From assembly GCA_035497735.1 (NCBI GenBank), contig DATJCX010000021.1:1-64000 (forward strand): DNA of 64,000 nucleotides, given 5' to 3'. The notes beneath the pieces were generated by a model that saw only the letters and a list, made by a program, of their open reading frames with translations, searched no databases and was not told the DNA's origin. The position numbers were made by a program, and so were the translations under genes. Below are positions 35,529 to 44,427 of this stretch, piece after piece (within the stretch, counting starts at the first letter, position 1; each line of letters opens with the position of its first letter). This DNA is from Brumimicrobium sp035497735. GTDB taxonomy: Bacteria; Bacteroidota; Bacteroidia; Flavobacteriales_D; Crocinitomicaceae.

Positions 35529-35846
35529 TTATAGAATAGCGTCTAATTTGCTTTTCAATTGATCTTTTGGAACTGCTCCAATTGACTTATCTACGATTTC
35601 TCCATCTTTAATAAAAAGAATTGTAGGAATATTTCTAATTCCGAATTTCATTGAAACTCCTGGATTAGCATCAACATCAACCTTTCCAATGATTGCTTTT
35701 CCTTCGTATTCAGTATGCAACTCTTCGATATGAGGTCCAACTAATCTACATGGTCCACACCATTCTGCCCAGAAGTCAACTACTACCGGTTTGTCTGCTT
35801 TCATTACTAATTCTTCAAAGTTTGCATCTGTAATTTCTACTGCCAT
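35529..35846 (-). CDS. trxA: Thioredoxin
   Basis: A 105-aa cytoplasmic dithiol reductant with active site WAEWCGPCR (C30, C33), the cis-proline in IRNIPTILFIKDGE, and normal length. It stands alone with its own terminator. No signal peptide. Confidence 0.95.
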   Translation of the reverse strand: MAVEITDANFEELVMKADKPVVVDFWAEWCGPCRLVGPHIEELHTEYEGKAIIGKVDVDANPGVSMKFGIRNIPTILFIKDGEIVDKSIGAVPKDQLKSKLDAIL

Positions 35847-35985
35847 AATTTTATGTTGTTATTGTATTAATATTTTCTTAATTGTTAAACACTGCATAAA
35901 TATAAATGTTCATATTGGTATTATCAAACTATTTGCCAATGAAAATTTATTGCCACAATGTCATCTATTTGACAATCTTACTGAT

Positions 35986-37785
35986 TTAATTGTCAATAAG
36001 GCCCATTTTTCGTAATAAAAAGCTGGCATTCATGTTTTTTGCAACTCCGTTGTGAATACAATAATCGAATGAAATTTCATCGCCTTTTATGTCTGTATCA
36101 AAATATCTGTTGACGATACTTGGGTATTCGTTCGCTAAATCTGTTAATGATAAATCATGTGTGGCAATTATTCCTTTCACATTTAACTTGTTTAGTTTCT
36201 GTAAGAATTTTGAAGAACCCTCTTCCTTGTCTTTTGAGTTGGTTCCTTTTAAGATTTCATCTAAAATGATGAATACCTTTTCACCATTTTCTATAGCATC
36301 CATGATAAAGCGCAAACGCAATAACTCTGCATGGAAGTAAGAGGTTTCATCCTTTAAATCATCACTCGTACGCATGCTAGAATAGAGTTGCATATCTGGG
36401 AATGTGAATTTTTCTGCCATTACATGGAAGCCTGCCTTAGCGAGCATTAAGTTGATTCCTATACTGCGAAGGAAAGTACTCTTTCCAGCCATGTTAGGTC
36501 CGGTAATAATGGCAAACTGTTCCTGTCCATTCAGGGAGAAACTATTCTTAACGAGTTTGCTTAGCGGAATAATTGGATGTCCTAAATTAACCAAAGAGAT
36601 TTCTAAATCATCTGCTGAGGTTAAGATAGGAGTAGAAGTGTGTTCTTGAAAATTTACCCTGAAATTTGCACCGCTAATCAACCCTTCAAAATCATAAACG
36701 ATTTCTTCCCAACGTTCTGCTTGCAAGGCATACTTTTCTTGCCATGTCTTTATTTTTAGTAATAAACGGAAGTCCCAAGCGAAAAAGAAATTCAGGAAAA
36801 CGGCTACAATTACATTGTCTCTGTACTCTGCTTCTTTCACCAATAAGGAAAGTTCTTTTAAACCTTGCTTTGCGTTGCTGTTTTCGGTGAATAATTCTTC
36901 ATGGTAACGTTTTAGTAAGTTCGAACTAAAAGACTTCTCCTCAATTAAGAGTAATTGCTTACTCATAGCATTGGCTCTTTTTCCAATTTTAGAAAGTGAA
37001 CTATGTAGAGAATTTGTTGTTTTTAAAGTTTGTCTTGTAGGAAGCATTAAAATTGCTGCAATAACAATAAACTGAATTCCGCTTACGATATCGAAGTACA
37101 TTGCTGTTGTTAGAGAAATGGCTAGAATGGGAATTATAATTCTCGCAAACTTAATCCATGACTTTGAACTAAAGTCCTCGTTTACCACTTGTACAATGCT
37201 AACATCTGTCTCTTCTTTTTCTAATGATTTACCGTGCGCCAAAAATCCTTGATACCATTCCTTGTGCGTAGTCAACTCATCGATTGCCTTTGCGCTTTCT
37301 ATTGGGTCTTTAACGCCGTTTAATAAACGTTCTGCAAGCTTTCTCTCACCTTTTATGGTAACCGTTCTGTTGAACAGTTGAAAGAAGCTGCGATTCCCGA
37401 AAACATCCATGTCATAACTAAAAGGATGGTCAGGCTGAATATAAGCTGCGCCGTCTGGAAATGCTGAGAAGTCGTGCTGACTTGCTTTGATTTCATTTTC
37501 ATTGAAGGCTATCAACTGTTTTAGATAATTCAAATGTTCTTTATTCTCTGCACTTTTTCGTACAAAGAATAGGAATAGAACGATGCTTGCTATAATCGAC
37601 AAGGTAGAAAGGATGTTGTATGGAAAGCTAAAATAGAATAACAATGCTATTCCAATAAAAGTGGAAAGTCTTATGAGTACCCAAAGTTTTGATTTTTGAG
37701 AATATTTTGTGTGTTCTTTTGCTAATTTCTCTAATTGTGAAATATAAAATGTTGTAGGGAAGTTTTCTTTTTTTACGTTTTCCAT
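35986..37785 (-). CDS. Membrane-associated MutS-like ATPase lacking mismatch-recognition domain
   Basis: A 599-aa protein. Two hydrophobic regions lie near residues 33-75 (two helices) and 215-245, so it is probably membrane bound. The C-terminal ~200 residues are a MutS domain V ATPase: Walker A TGPNMAGKSTFL near residue 428, DELRSMRTSDDLKDETSYFHAEL, Walker B IILDEILKGTNSKD and the HDLSLTDL histidine. The N-terminal mismatch-binding domain of true MutS (F-x-E) is absent, and the core is short. Such proteins are seen in Bacteroidota but their role is not established; it is not the repair MutS. Confidence 0.85.
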   Translation of the reverse strand: MENVKKENFPTTFYISQLEKLAKEHTKYSQKSKLWVLIRLSTFIGIALLFYFSFPYNILSTLSIIASIVLFLFFVRKSAENKEHLNYLKQLIAFNENEIKASQHDFSAFPDGAAYIQPDHPFSYDMDVFGNRSFFQLFNRTVTIKGERKLAERLLNGVKDPIESAKAIDELTTHKEWYQGFLAHGKSLEKEETDVSIVQVVNEDFSSKSWIKFARIIIPILAISLTTAMYFDIVSGIQFIVIAAILMLPTRQTLKTTNSLHSSLSKIGKRANAMSKQLLLIEEKSFSSNLLKRYHEELFTENSNAKQGLKELSLLVKEAEYRDNVIVAVFLNFFFAWDFRLLLKIKTWQEKYALQAERWEEIVYDFEGLISGANFRVNFQEHTSTPILTSADDLEISLVNLGHPIIPLSKLVKNSFSLNGQEQFAIITGPNMAGKSTFLRSIGINLMLAKAGFHVMAEKFTFPDMQLYSSMRTSDDLKDETSYFHAELLRLRFIMDAIENGEKVFIILDEILKGTNSKDKEEGSSKFLQKLNKLNVKGIIATHDLSLTDLANEYPSIVNRYFDTDIKGDEISFDYCIHNGVAKNMNASFLLRKMGLIDN

Positions 37786-38075
37786 TGTTTATGCTTTGCT
37801 ATTTACAAAAATACCGATTAGAAGTAAATTGTAGCGAAAGATAGGAGTTTTATTGCTGGGAATTTTCTATTCTGTGGAATTGTTGCTGGGAAATGATAAA
37901 ATGGAAGTGCAATTTTCTTAATTGCGAATTATTTTCATAATCTGTTTTTTGTCCCCTTATTCACGAAAATAAGTTCAAAAAATAGAATTTATTACTTAGG
38001 AATAATTGCAAACGTATTGAATATCAGTTTGCTTTGAAGGAAGTAGTGATTCTCTTTAGTTTTATAGTAGCTAGA
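37786..38075. other. Intergenic stretch between rplS and the MutS-like gene
   Basis: No gene visible. TTGCTGGGAA occurs twice (near 37852 and 37890). A minus-strand -7 match lies at 37806-37813. Confidence 0.35.
37806..37813 (-). promoter_or_regulatory. Candidate -7 element of the MutS-like gene
   Basis: Minus strand TATTTTTG, exact TAnnTTTG, 20 nt before the ATG at 37785. Confidence 0.4.
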
Positions 38076-38109
38076 ACAAAAAAAGGACTTCCCTTGTGAG
38101 GAAGTCCTT
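38076..38109 (-). terminator. Terminator of rplS
   Basis: Minus strand AAGGACTTCC-TCACAAG-GGAAGTCCTT, a perfect 10-bp stem, followed by a T-run. Confidence 0.9.
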
Positions 38110-38133
38110 CGAGTATTTATAAGAAGGAGATTC

Positions 38134-38484
38134 TTAGAAAGATCTTTTCTCCTTAATTCTTGCTGCTTTACCAGTTCTTTGGCGGAAGTAGTAGATACGA
38201 GCTCTACGAACTGAACCACGCTTAGTAACTTTTACCTCATCGATAAATGGTGAATGTACTGGGAAGATACGCTCTACTCCAACACCTCCTGACATTTTAC
38301 GAACAGTGAAAGTTTCAGTTGAACCTTCTCCTTTTCTTTGGATAACAACACCAGCATAAATCTGAATACGCTCCTTGTCACCTTCTCTAATCTTATATGA
38401 TACAGCAACAGTGTCTCCTGCTCCGAAAGCTGGCAATTCGTTAAACTGTGAAATTTCTTTTTGAACTTCTCTTATTAAATCCAT
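38134..38484 (-). CDS. rplS: Ribosomal protein bL19
   Basis: A 116-aa large-subunit protein at the 30S/50S interface. Diagnostic segments: FGAGDTVAVSYKIREGDKERIQIYAGVVI, TFTVRKMSGGVGVERIFPVHSPFI and RRARIYYFRQRTGKAARIKEK. Length is normal. It is a single-gene unit here; trmD and rimM, its usual partners in many bacteria, are not adjacent. Confidence 0.96.
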   Translation of the reverse strand: MDLIREVQKEISQFNELPAFGAGDTVAVSYKIREGDKERIQIYAGVVIQRKGEGSTETFTVRKMSGGVGVERIFPVHSPFIDEVKVTKRGSVRRARIYYFRQRTGKAARIKEKRSF

Positions 38485-38659
38485 TATTTCTTATTTTTAT
38501 TCTTCTTCAATGTGCTATCCGAAAATTCATTCGGGGTGCAATATTACGGATTATTTATGAATTAAACATCTTATGTTGATAATATTTTCATTTTTTTTCA
38601 TCTATCCGATAAATGTTGTTGGTTTTAATTGAATTAGCTGAAAGTTGGACATAAACTTT

Positions 38660-39181
38660 CTATTCTAAATCCAAGTTAAACGTTTTTCTAAATACCTCTA
38701 AAATAGGATTCTTCTTTGCTAAAGCTTGGTAAATCTCCGAACTTGTAAAGGGTTTGGTGCTACCTCCTGAAGACTCTTCTCTTAAATTTAATTGAACACC
38801 ATAATTCTTTAATTCTTTTCTTAAATATCCAACGATGTCCATTTCGTGTGCTTTAATAAACTCTAGTTGCACCTCATTGCTAAGGGTGTAATTTATCTTA
38901 AAGTTATCACCTATTGTTGGATCTCCAGCAACCATCGCATTGTATAATGTGTCTTGATTTTTTTCCTTAGCGATATAGGCGAATTTTCTCCAATTCGTTC
39001 TTAAATCGTCTATGGTAAATGGATTTCTATATGAATTGTTGGCGTCTACATTTTCAACAACTTCTTCCTTCTTATTCGCTTGCTCTTTTAATTGATTGAT
39101 GCCAACGAAATTAGTAACTAGTTTATTTGTAGGGGCAGTTAGTTTCTTAGCCTCTATGTTTAAAGCAATTGACTGAGCCAT
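38660..39181 (-). CDS. dnaX: DnaX tau C-terminal segment, read in the -1 frame from dnaX
   Basis: A 173-codon open segment that looks like the C-terminal part of tau (ENVDANNSYRNPFTIDDLRTNWRKFAYIAKEK, then a domain ending NPILEVFRKTFNLDLE). It has an internal ATG at 39181, but the frame is open without a stop all the way back to the A-tract (39286-39182 reads KRLTDPVDIIPFKGQASPDT…). I therefore treat it as the end of tau, entered by a -1 shift from the gamma frame, giving a ~577-aa product. This region in other bacteria binds the polymerase alpha subunit and DnaB. Independent translation from 39181 is the less likely alternative. Confidence 0.75.
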   Translation of the reverse strand: MAQSIALNIEAKKLTAPTNKLVTNFVGINQLKEQANKKEEVVENVDANNSYRNPFTIDDLRTNWRKFAYIAKEKNQDTLYNAMVAGDPTIGDNFKINYTLSNEVQLEFIKAHEMDIVGYLRKELKNYGVQLNLREESSGGSTKPFTSSEIYQALAKKNPILEVFRKTFNLDLE

Positions 39182-39263
39182 GTCTGTATTGTCCGACTTT
39201 TTGGCTGTACTTTCCTTGTTGGTATTGGTGTCTGGTGATGCTTGTCCTTTAAAAGGAATGATG

Positions 39264-39292
39264 TCAACTGGGTCAGTTAAGCGTTTTTTTTT
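39264..39292 (-). promoter_or_regulatory. dnaX: Programmed frameshift (or slippage) signal in dnaX
   Basis: Reading the coding strand, zero-frame codons GAA-AAA-AAA-AAC contain an A10 tract (39293-39284). A slippery heptamer A_AAA_AAA (39292-39286) is followed by a 5-nt spacer AACGC, then a stem-loop TTAACTG-ACC-CAGTTGA (39280-39264, 7 bp, one G-U). The gamma stop TAA lies inside the stem. The layout parallels E. coli dnaX; transcriptional slippage on the A-tract, as reported for Thermus dnaX, would give the same products. Confidence 0.75.
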
Positions 39293-40392
39293 TCAAACTC
39301 ATTTTTAATAGAGCACAATTGCATCAGTGTTAACTCTACTAAAAGTCGTTGATTTTTTGCGGCTTTGTAATTGGTGTCAGCACTGCTAATAACGCCCAAT
39401 GCGCGAATAATTTGCTGTGCATCTACTTTTACAGACTGATCTTTGTAACGCTGTTTAACGGAATCTCCAACTTCAAGTAAGTCGATTGTTTTTGAATCCT
39501 TACCAACTAATAGGTTTCGGTAATGTTCTGCCAAGCCGATTAAGAATTGGTGACCATCAAATCCTTTGTTGACGATTTCATTGTATAGTAGAAGTGTACT
39601 ATTAATGTCTTCCGTTTGTGTGAAGTCAACTATTTTGAAATAATATTCATAATCGATGACATTTAAGTTTTCTATTACAGATTGATAAGTTAAAACTTTA
39701 CCTGCAAAACTTACGATTTGGTCAAATATAGAAAGTGCATCACGAAGTGCACCGTCTGCCTTTTGAGCAATCAGGTGAAGTGCTTCACTTTCTGCGTCAA
39801 TTCCTTCTTCAACAGAAATTCTTTTTAAATGATCGACTGTGTCAATGATTTGAATTCTATTAAAGTCGAAAATTTGACAACGTGATAGAATCGTAGGAAT
39901 GATTTTATGTTTTTCTGTTGTCGCTAAGATGAAAATCGCATGCTTTGGTGGTTCTTCTAATGTTTTAAGAAAGGCGTTGAATGCAGCTGTCGATAACATG
40001 TGGACCTCATCAATGATATACACTTTGTAGTCTCCAAGTTGTGGTGCAATTCTAACCTGGTTTATCAATTCACGAATATCATCAACACTGTTGTTTGAAG
40101 CAGCATCTAATTCGAAAATATTTAAAGATTGTCCAGAGTCGAAAGATTTACACGATTCGCATTCTCCACAAGCTTCCACTTTCTCTGTGCGATTTGTACA
40201 GTTAATTGTTTTAGCCAATATACGTGCAGTGGTTGTTTTTCCAACACCACGCGTCCCGCAGAACAAGAAGGCTTGTGCCAACTGTTCGTTTTTAATTGCA
40301 TTCTTTAAAGTTGTTGCAATTTGATTTTGACCTACAATCGTGTCAAAAGTCTGGGGTCTATATTTTCTTGCTGAAACAACATAATCGCTCAT
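39277..40392 (-). CDS. dnaX: DNA polymerase III gamma subunit (shorter dnaX product)
   Basis: A 371-aa clamp-loader ATPase ending NEFEKKNA-stop. Walker A GTRGVGKTT is at residues 46-54, a zinc site uses C65, C75, C78 and C81, Walker B VYIIDEVHML follows near 125, then ILATTEKHKI and the arginine-finger SRC (LSRCQIFDF). The product stops just after the A-tract and so corresponds to gamma; a -1 shift there adds the tau tail. The promoter element TACCTTTG lies five bases before the ATG. Confidence 0.93.
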   Translation of the reverse strand: MSDYVVSARKYRPQTFDTIVGQNQIATTLKNAIKNEQLAQAFLFCGTRGVGKTTTARILAKTINCTNRTEKVEACGECESCKSFDSGQSLNIFELDAASNNSVDDIRELINQVRIAPQLGDYKVYIIDEVHMLSTAAFNAFLKTLEEPPKHAIFILATTEKHKIIPTILSRCQIFDFNRIQIIDTVDHLKRISVEEGIDAESEALHLIAQKADGALRDALSIFDQIVSFAGKVLTYQSVIENLNVIDYEYYFKIVDFTQTEDINSTLLLYNEIVNKGFDGHQFLIGLAEHYRNLLVGKDSKTIDLLEVGDSVKQRYKDQSVKVDAQQIIRALGVISSADTNYKAAKNQRLLVELTLMQLCSIKNEFEKKNA

Positions 40393-40397
40393 ACTTA

Positions 40398-40405
40398 CAA
40401 AGGTA
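40398..40405 (-). promoter_or_regulatory. Candidate -7 element of dnaX, 5 nt from the ATG
   Basis: Minus strand TACCTTTG-TAAGT-ATG. Exact TAnnTTTG; predicts a leaderless or near-leaderless message. Confidence 0.45.
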
Positions 40406-40525
40406 ATAGAATTTAAAATTTAAAGCTAAAAAGAATTAAGGAAAGTTATAAACATTCCAAGAAAGTAGGAGAAATCTTCCTTGTGTTAAGTTCGCTAAGG
40501 TAGGTCAGCTTTAAAACACTAAATA

Positions 40526-40580
40526 GAAAAAGCACCATTAATAGAACGAGGTATGAGAATTATCTATTAATGGTGCTCTT
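40526..40580 (-). terminator. Inverted repeat downstream of rpoD
   Basis: Perfect 15-bp arms AGCACCATTAATAGA (40531-40545) and 40563-40577 around a 17-nt loop, followed on the minus strand by TTTTCTATTT. It begins 24 bases after the rpoD stop. Confidence 0.75.
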
Positions 40581-40600
40581 CTTATATATGATACCGTACT

Positions 40601-41470
40601 TTATCCTAAGTACGTTTTCAATAACTTGCTTCTTGAAGAATGTCTTAAGCGACGAACTGCTTTTTCTTTAATTTGTCTGACACGTTCACGCGTTAAGTCA
40701 AATCTTAATCCGATTTCGTCAAGGCTCATTTGTCTTTCTCCGTCTAAGCCGTAGAAATATTTTACAACATCAGCTTCTCTTCTAGTCAATGTACTTAGAG
40801 ATCGGTTGATTTCATCTTGTAGTGATTCGTAAATCAATTCATCAGATGGAGCACCAAAACTATCATTGTCTAATAAATCATACATGTTAGAACTGGACTC
40901 GTCACCTTCAACTAAAGGTGCGTCCATTGATACGTGTCGATTTGTTGATTTTATTGCTTGATGAACATCTCCTATTGAAATCTCCAAGTATTCCGACATT
41001 TCTTCTGCCGTTGGCGGTCTTTCGTATTTTTGTTCTAATTCTGAATAGGCTCTATTAACTTTTCCAATCGCACCAATCTTGTTAAGTGGAAGTCTAACAA
41101 CCCTTGAGTTTTCAGCTAATGCTTGTAGAATTGATTGACGAATCCACCAGACTGCATAAGAAATGAATTTGAAACCTCTCGTTTCGTCAAATCTTTGAGC
41201 AGCTTTAATTAATCCAACATTTCCTTCCTCAATTAAATCGGGAAGAGATAGGCCTTGATTTTGATATTGCTTAGCAACTGAAACAACGAATCTTAGATTG
41301 GCTTTTGTAAGGCGCTCTAGGGCACGTCTGTCTCCAGCTTTGATACGCTGAGCTAATTCCACCTCTTCTTGGGCGGTAATCAAATCAACTCTCCCAATTT
41401 CGACAAGATACTTGTCTAAAGAAGCAGTCTCTCTGTTGGTTACTTGTTTGGAAATTTTTAATTGTCTCAT
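40601..41470 (-). CDS. rpoD: Primary sigma factor RpoD/SigA (short Bacteroidota form)
   Basis: A 289-aa sigma-70 factor that selects the TAnnTTTG-type promoters of this phylum. Region 1.2 starts DKYLVEIGRVDLITAQEEVELAQRI. Region 2 has SLPDLIEEGNVGLIKAAQRFDETRGFKFISYAVWWIRQSI, region 3 follows, and region 4 has LDEIGLRFDLTRERVRQIKEKAVRRLR. Region 1.1 is absent and the non-conserved insert very short, as usual in this group. Its leader (41471-41744 gap) includes AAGTA-rich repeats and a small ATGGAA/TTCCAT hairpin. Confidence 0.96.
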   Translation of the reverse strand: MRQLKISKQVTNRETASLDKYLVEIGRVDLITAQEEVELAQRIKAGDRRALERLTKANLRFVVSVAKQYQNQGLSLPDLIEEGNVGLIKAAQRFDETRGFKFISYAVWWIRQSILQALAENSRVVRLPLNKIGAIGKVNRAYSELEQKYERPPTAEEMSEYLEISIGDVHQAIKSTNRHVSMDAPLVEGDESSSNMYDLLDNDSFGAPSDELIYESLQDEINRSLSTLTRREADVVKYFYGLDGERQMSLDEIGLRFDLTRERVRQIKEKAVRRLRHSSRSKLLKTYLG

Positions 41471-41716
41471 TTTTTTTAAGTATTTTAAGTAAAGTAAGTA
41501 TGATTAGTATTGTATGGAACTTTTGCTTCCATCCCTAAATATAACGTAATTTTCGGGTAAAAGGTTGCTATATTCAATTATATTTATTATGAAAAAATGT
41601 TAAAATTTAATATTCACTGATTTAACGAATGTTTCAAGCATGTTTTAAAGTGTTTTTACTTGCTTAGTTTCTAGGAATAAATTGTCAAATCAAAAAAATA
41701 GCTGTCTAAATTATTT

Positions 41717-41724
41717 TATCTTTG
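41717..41724 (+). promoter_or_regulatory. Candidate -7 element of dapD
   Basis: TATCTTTG, exact TAnnTTTG, 20 nt before the ATG at 41745. Confidence 0.42.
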
Positions 41725-41744
41725 TTTAAAAAAAGTAGTTTATC

Positions 41745-42551
41745 ATGAAAGAATTAATCGAAAAAGCTTGGGAAGATCGTTCGTTATTAAATACACCAGA
41801 GGTAGTTAAAGCCATTGAAGATGTAATTGAAAGTTTAGATAAAGGAACTCTTAGAGTTGCTGAACCAGTTGGCGATTCTTGGCAAGTTAATGAGTGGGTG
41901 AAAAAGGCGGTTGTGATGTATTTCCCTATTCGTCAAATGGAAACTATCGAGGTAGGTCCTTTTGAGTTTCATGATAAAATGGCCTTAAAACGCAATTATA
42001 AAGAATTAGGTGTTCGTGTTGTTCCACATGCAGTAGCACGTTATGGTGCGTATATTAGCAGTGGAGTTATCATGATGCCTTCTTATATAAATATCGGGGC
42101 TTATGTTGATGCTGGAACAATGGTGGATACGTGGGCAACTGTTGGATCTTGTGCACAAATTGGTAAGAATGTTCACTTGAGTGGTGGGGTTGGAATCGGT
42201 GGTGTTTTGGAGCCACTTCAAGCTGCGCCAGTTATCATTGAAGACGGTGTTTTTGTTGGTTCACGTTGTATCGTTGTGGAAGGTGTACGTGTACGCAAGG
42301 AAGCTGTTCTAGGTGCAAACGTGGTATTGACAATGTCAACTAAAATTATCGATGTTACAGGACCAGAGCCAATTGAAATCCGTGGAGAAGTTCCGGAGCG
42401 AAGTGTTGTCATACCTGGTTCTTATACCAAGCAATTCCCAGCAGGAGAATTCCAAGTGCCATGTGCATTAATTATAGGGAAGAGAAAAGCATCAACGGAT
42501 TTAAAAACTTCGTTGAATGATGCACTTCGTGAACACAGTGTAGCTGTTTAA
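41745..42551 (+). CDS. dapD: 2,3,4,5-tetrahydropyridine-2,6-dicarboxylate N-succinyltransferase
   Basis: A 268-aa left-handed beta-helix acyltransferase of the lysine/diaminopimelate pathway. Recognisable segments: RVVPHAVARYGAYISSGVIMMPSYINIGAYVDAGTMVDTWATVGSC split across the hexapeptide repeats, GGVGIGGVLEPLQAAPVIIEDG and GSRCIVVEGV. Length is normal. meaB follows 18 bases later on the same strand and may share the transcript, though the functions are unrelated. Confidence 0.95.
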   Translation: MKELIEKAWEDRSLLNTPEVVKAIEDVIESLDKGTLRVAEPVGDSWQVNEWVKKAVVMYFPIRQMETIEVGPFEFHDKMALKRNYKELGVRVVPHAVARYGAYISSGVIMMPSYINIGAYVDAGTMVDTWATVGSCAQIGKNVHLSGGVGIGGVLEPLQAAPVIIEDGVFVGSRCIVVEGVRVRKEAVLGANVVLTMSTKIIDVTGPEPIEIRGEVPERSVVIPGSYTKQFPAGEFQVPCALIIGKRKASTDLKTSLNDALREHSVAV

Positions 42552-42569
42552 TCATCAAGTCCGTGAAAG

Positions 42570-43607
42570 ATGAATGAAGAAAGACTAAAGCTATGGAAGG
42601 AAAAACGTCAGAAAAGACTGAAGTCCTTAAATCATGAAACTTTGCTAAAAGGAATTTTGGCTGGAGACTTGACTGCATTGAGTAGCGGTATTACTTTGCT
42701 TGAAAGTAATAGGAGTGAAGATAAAATTGAAGCGCAAAAGTTAATTAATAGTTGTCTAAAATATTCTGGAAAATCTATCCGATTAGGTATAACAGGTGTT
42801 CCTGGTGTTGGGAAAAGTACTTTTATTGAATCTTTTGGACAAATGGTTGTCGAGAAAGGTCATAAACTAGCTGTTTTAGCTATTGACCCTTCTTCTGAAA
42901 AAAGCGGTGGTAGTATTCTCGGAGATAAAACGAGAATGACGAACTTGTCTGTTTTGGAAAATGCTTTTATTCGACCATCTGCAGCAGGGAAATCTTTAGG
43001 TGGTGTAGCGAGAAAGACTAGAGAGTCTATCATTCTGTGCGAAGCTGCCGGCTATGATTTTGTGTTGATTGAAACAGTAGGAGTAGGGCAATCGGAAACG
43101 ATCGTTCATTCGATGGTTGACTTTTTTATGCTCTTGATGCTATCTGGCGCTGGAGATGAACTGCAAGGAATTAAGCGTGGAATCATGGAGATGGCTGATG
43201 CCTTAATCATAACGAAGGCTGATGGAGATAATAAAGTGAAAGCGCAAAGAGCCAGACAAGAATACGAAGGTGCGATGCACTTATTTCCACCGAATGAAAA
43301 TGGTTGGGTGCCAAAAACGATGATTGCTTCTTCTTTGGAGAATTACAACATAGAAAAGGCCTATAATACTGTTCAGGATTTTGTTGAACATGTCAAGGAG
43401 AATGATTTTTTCTATAGAAAGAGAAAGAGTCAGGATAAATATTGGTTACACGAAACGATAGTGGATGTTTTGTTGGGCGATTTTTATTCCTCTGAACGGA
43501 TAGCAGATCAAATTCCTCAGATAGAAGATGATGTAGTTAATGGCAAGATTTCTTCTTTTGAAGGTGCTGAAAGATTGATAAAATTATATTTTAAAAAGAT
43601 AGATTAA
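42570..43607 (+). CDS. meaB: Methylmalonyl-CoA mutase-associated GTPase MeaB (ArgK family)
   Basis: A 345-aa G3E-type P-loop GTPase that protects and loads B12 in methylmalonyl-CoA mutase. P-loop GVPGVGKST, then LAVLAIDPSSEKSGGSILGDKTRM, FIRPSAAGKSLGGVA, VGVGQSE and the base-recognition TKAD are all present. The mutase genes are not adjacent. The last four bases overlap the convergent mazG-like gene. Confidence 0.93.
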   Translation: MNEERLKLWKEKRQKRLKSLNHETLLKGILAGDLTALSSGITLLESNRSEDKIEAQKLINSCLKYSGKSIRLGITGVPGVGKSTFIESFGQMVVEKGHKLAVLAIDPSSEKSGGSILGDKTRMTNLSVLENAFIRPSAAGKSLGGVARKTRESIILCEAAGYDFVLIETVGVGQSETIVHSMVDFFMLLMLSGAGDELQGIKRGIMEMADALIITKADGDNKVKAQRARQEYEGAMHLFPPNENGWVPKTMIASSLENYNIEKAYNTVQDFVEHVKENDFFYRKRKSQDKYWLHETIVDVLLGDFYSSERIADQIPQIEDDVVNGKISSFEGAERLIKLYFKKID

Positions 43608-43933
43608 GGTTGTAGTTTTTCATTGTTGTGATGTCTGTCCTTGTCTCTATTTGTCTTCTTTTCTAAGTTTTTCTGAATAGCAGTTGTTAGATCAACTCCC
43701 GTTTGATTCGCAATACATGTTAAAACAAAAAGAACATCTGCTAATTCATCGCCTAAGTCTTTATTCTTATCGGATTCTTTTTCGCTTTGTTCACCATATC
43801 GGCGCGACATAATTCTAGCCACTTCACCAACTTCTTCCATAAGGACCGCAGTGTTGGTTAGTTCATCAAAATAACGAACGCCAATGGTTTTAATCCATTC
43901 ATCAACTGTTGTTTGTAGTTCTTTTACTGTCAT
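43604..43933 (-). CDS. MazG-like nucleotide pyrophosphohydrolase
   Basis: A 109-aa all-alpha NTP pyrophosphohydrolase. The metal-binding pattern is EEVGEVARIM then GDELADVLFVLTCIA, i.e. the ExxE…ExxD set of single-domain MazG/dUTPase-like proteins. The tail is short and polar (KKTNRDKDRHHNNEKLQP). Last gene of the apparent rsgA-dtd-mazG operon, and overlapping the end of meaB tail-to-tail by four bases. Substrate unknown; house-cleaning of abnormal nucleotides is the usual role. Confidence 0.85.
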   Translation of the reverse strand: MTVKELQTTVDEWIKTIGVRYFDELTNTAVLMEEVGEVARIMSRRYGEQSEKESDKNKDLGDELADVLFVLTCIANQTGVDLTTAIQKNLEKKTNRDKDRHHNNEKLQP

Positions 43934-43966
43934 TCTAATTTCGTTTATTGTCGTTGTTACTAGCGC

Positions 43967-44419
43967 TTACTCCTTGTTTTTTGTATCGATAATGATTGTT
44001 ACAGGACCATCATTACAAAGTGTTACTTTCATATCTGCACCAAATTCACCACTTGCTACGGTCAAACCGCTTTCTATGGCCAATTTGCTTTTAAAACTTT
44101 CATAAAGTGGAATAGCGATATCTGGTTTTGCAGCATGAATAAAGCTGGGTCTATTTCCTTTCTTCGTTTTCGCGTGAAGAGTAAACTGTGAGATAACTAA
44201 GAATGCTCCTTTGATATCTTTGATGTCGAGATTCATTTTCCCTTCTTCATCTGAGAATATACGCAAGCCACTTACTTTCTTGCAAAGCCAATCTACGTCC
44301 TCTTCTGTGTCTTCTTCCTCTATTCCTAATAAAATAAGGAATCCAGTTTCAATTTGTCCATGAATATCTCCGTTAATTTTAACGTTTGCTTCAGAAACTC
44401 TTTGTATTACTGCTCTCAT
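43967..44419 (-). CDS. dtd: D-aminoacyl-tRNA deacylase
   Basis: A 150-aa enzyme that hydrolyses D-amino acids from tRNA. The catalytic ISQFTLHA segment and the NRPSFIHAAKPD motif (GP-like cross-subunit loop in many members) are present, with VASGEFGADMKVTLCNDGPVTIIIDT at the C terminus. Length is normal. Eight bases follow rsgA and 33 separate it from the mazG-like gene. Confidence 0.93.
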   Translation of the reverse strand: MRAVIQRVSEANVKINGDIHGQIETGFLILLGIEEEDTEEDVDWLCKKVSGLRIFSDEEGKMNLDIKDIKGAFLVISQFTLHAKTKKGNRPSFIHAAKPDIAIPLYESFKSKLAIESGLTVASGEFGADMKVTLCNDGPVTIIIDTKNKE

Positions 44420-44427
44420 TCTAAATT

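Noticed and set aside
39179..39181. Internal ATG as the start of a separate 173-aa gene
   Set aside because: The same frame is open and tau-like without a stop back to the A10 tract, so it is better read as the end of dnaX.
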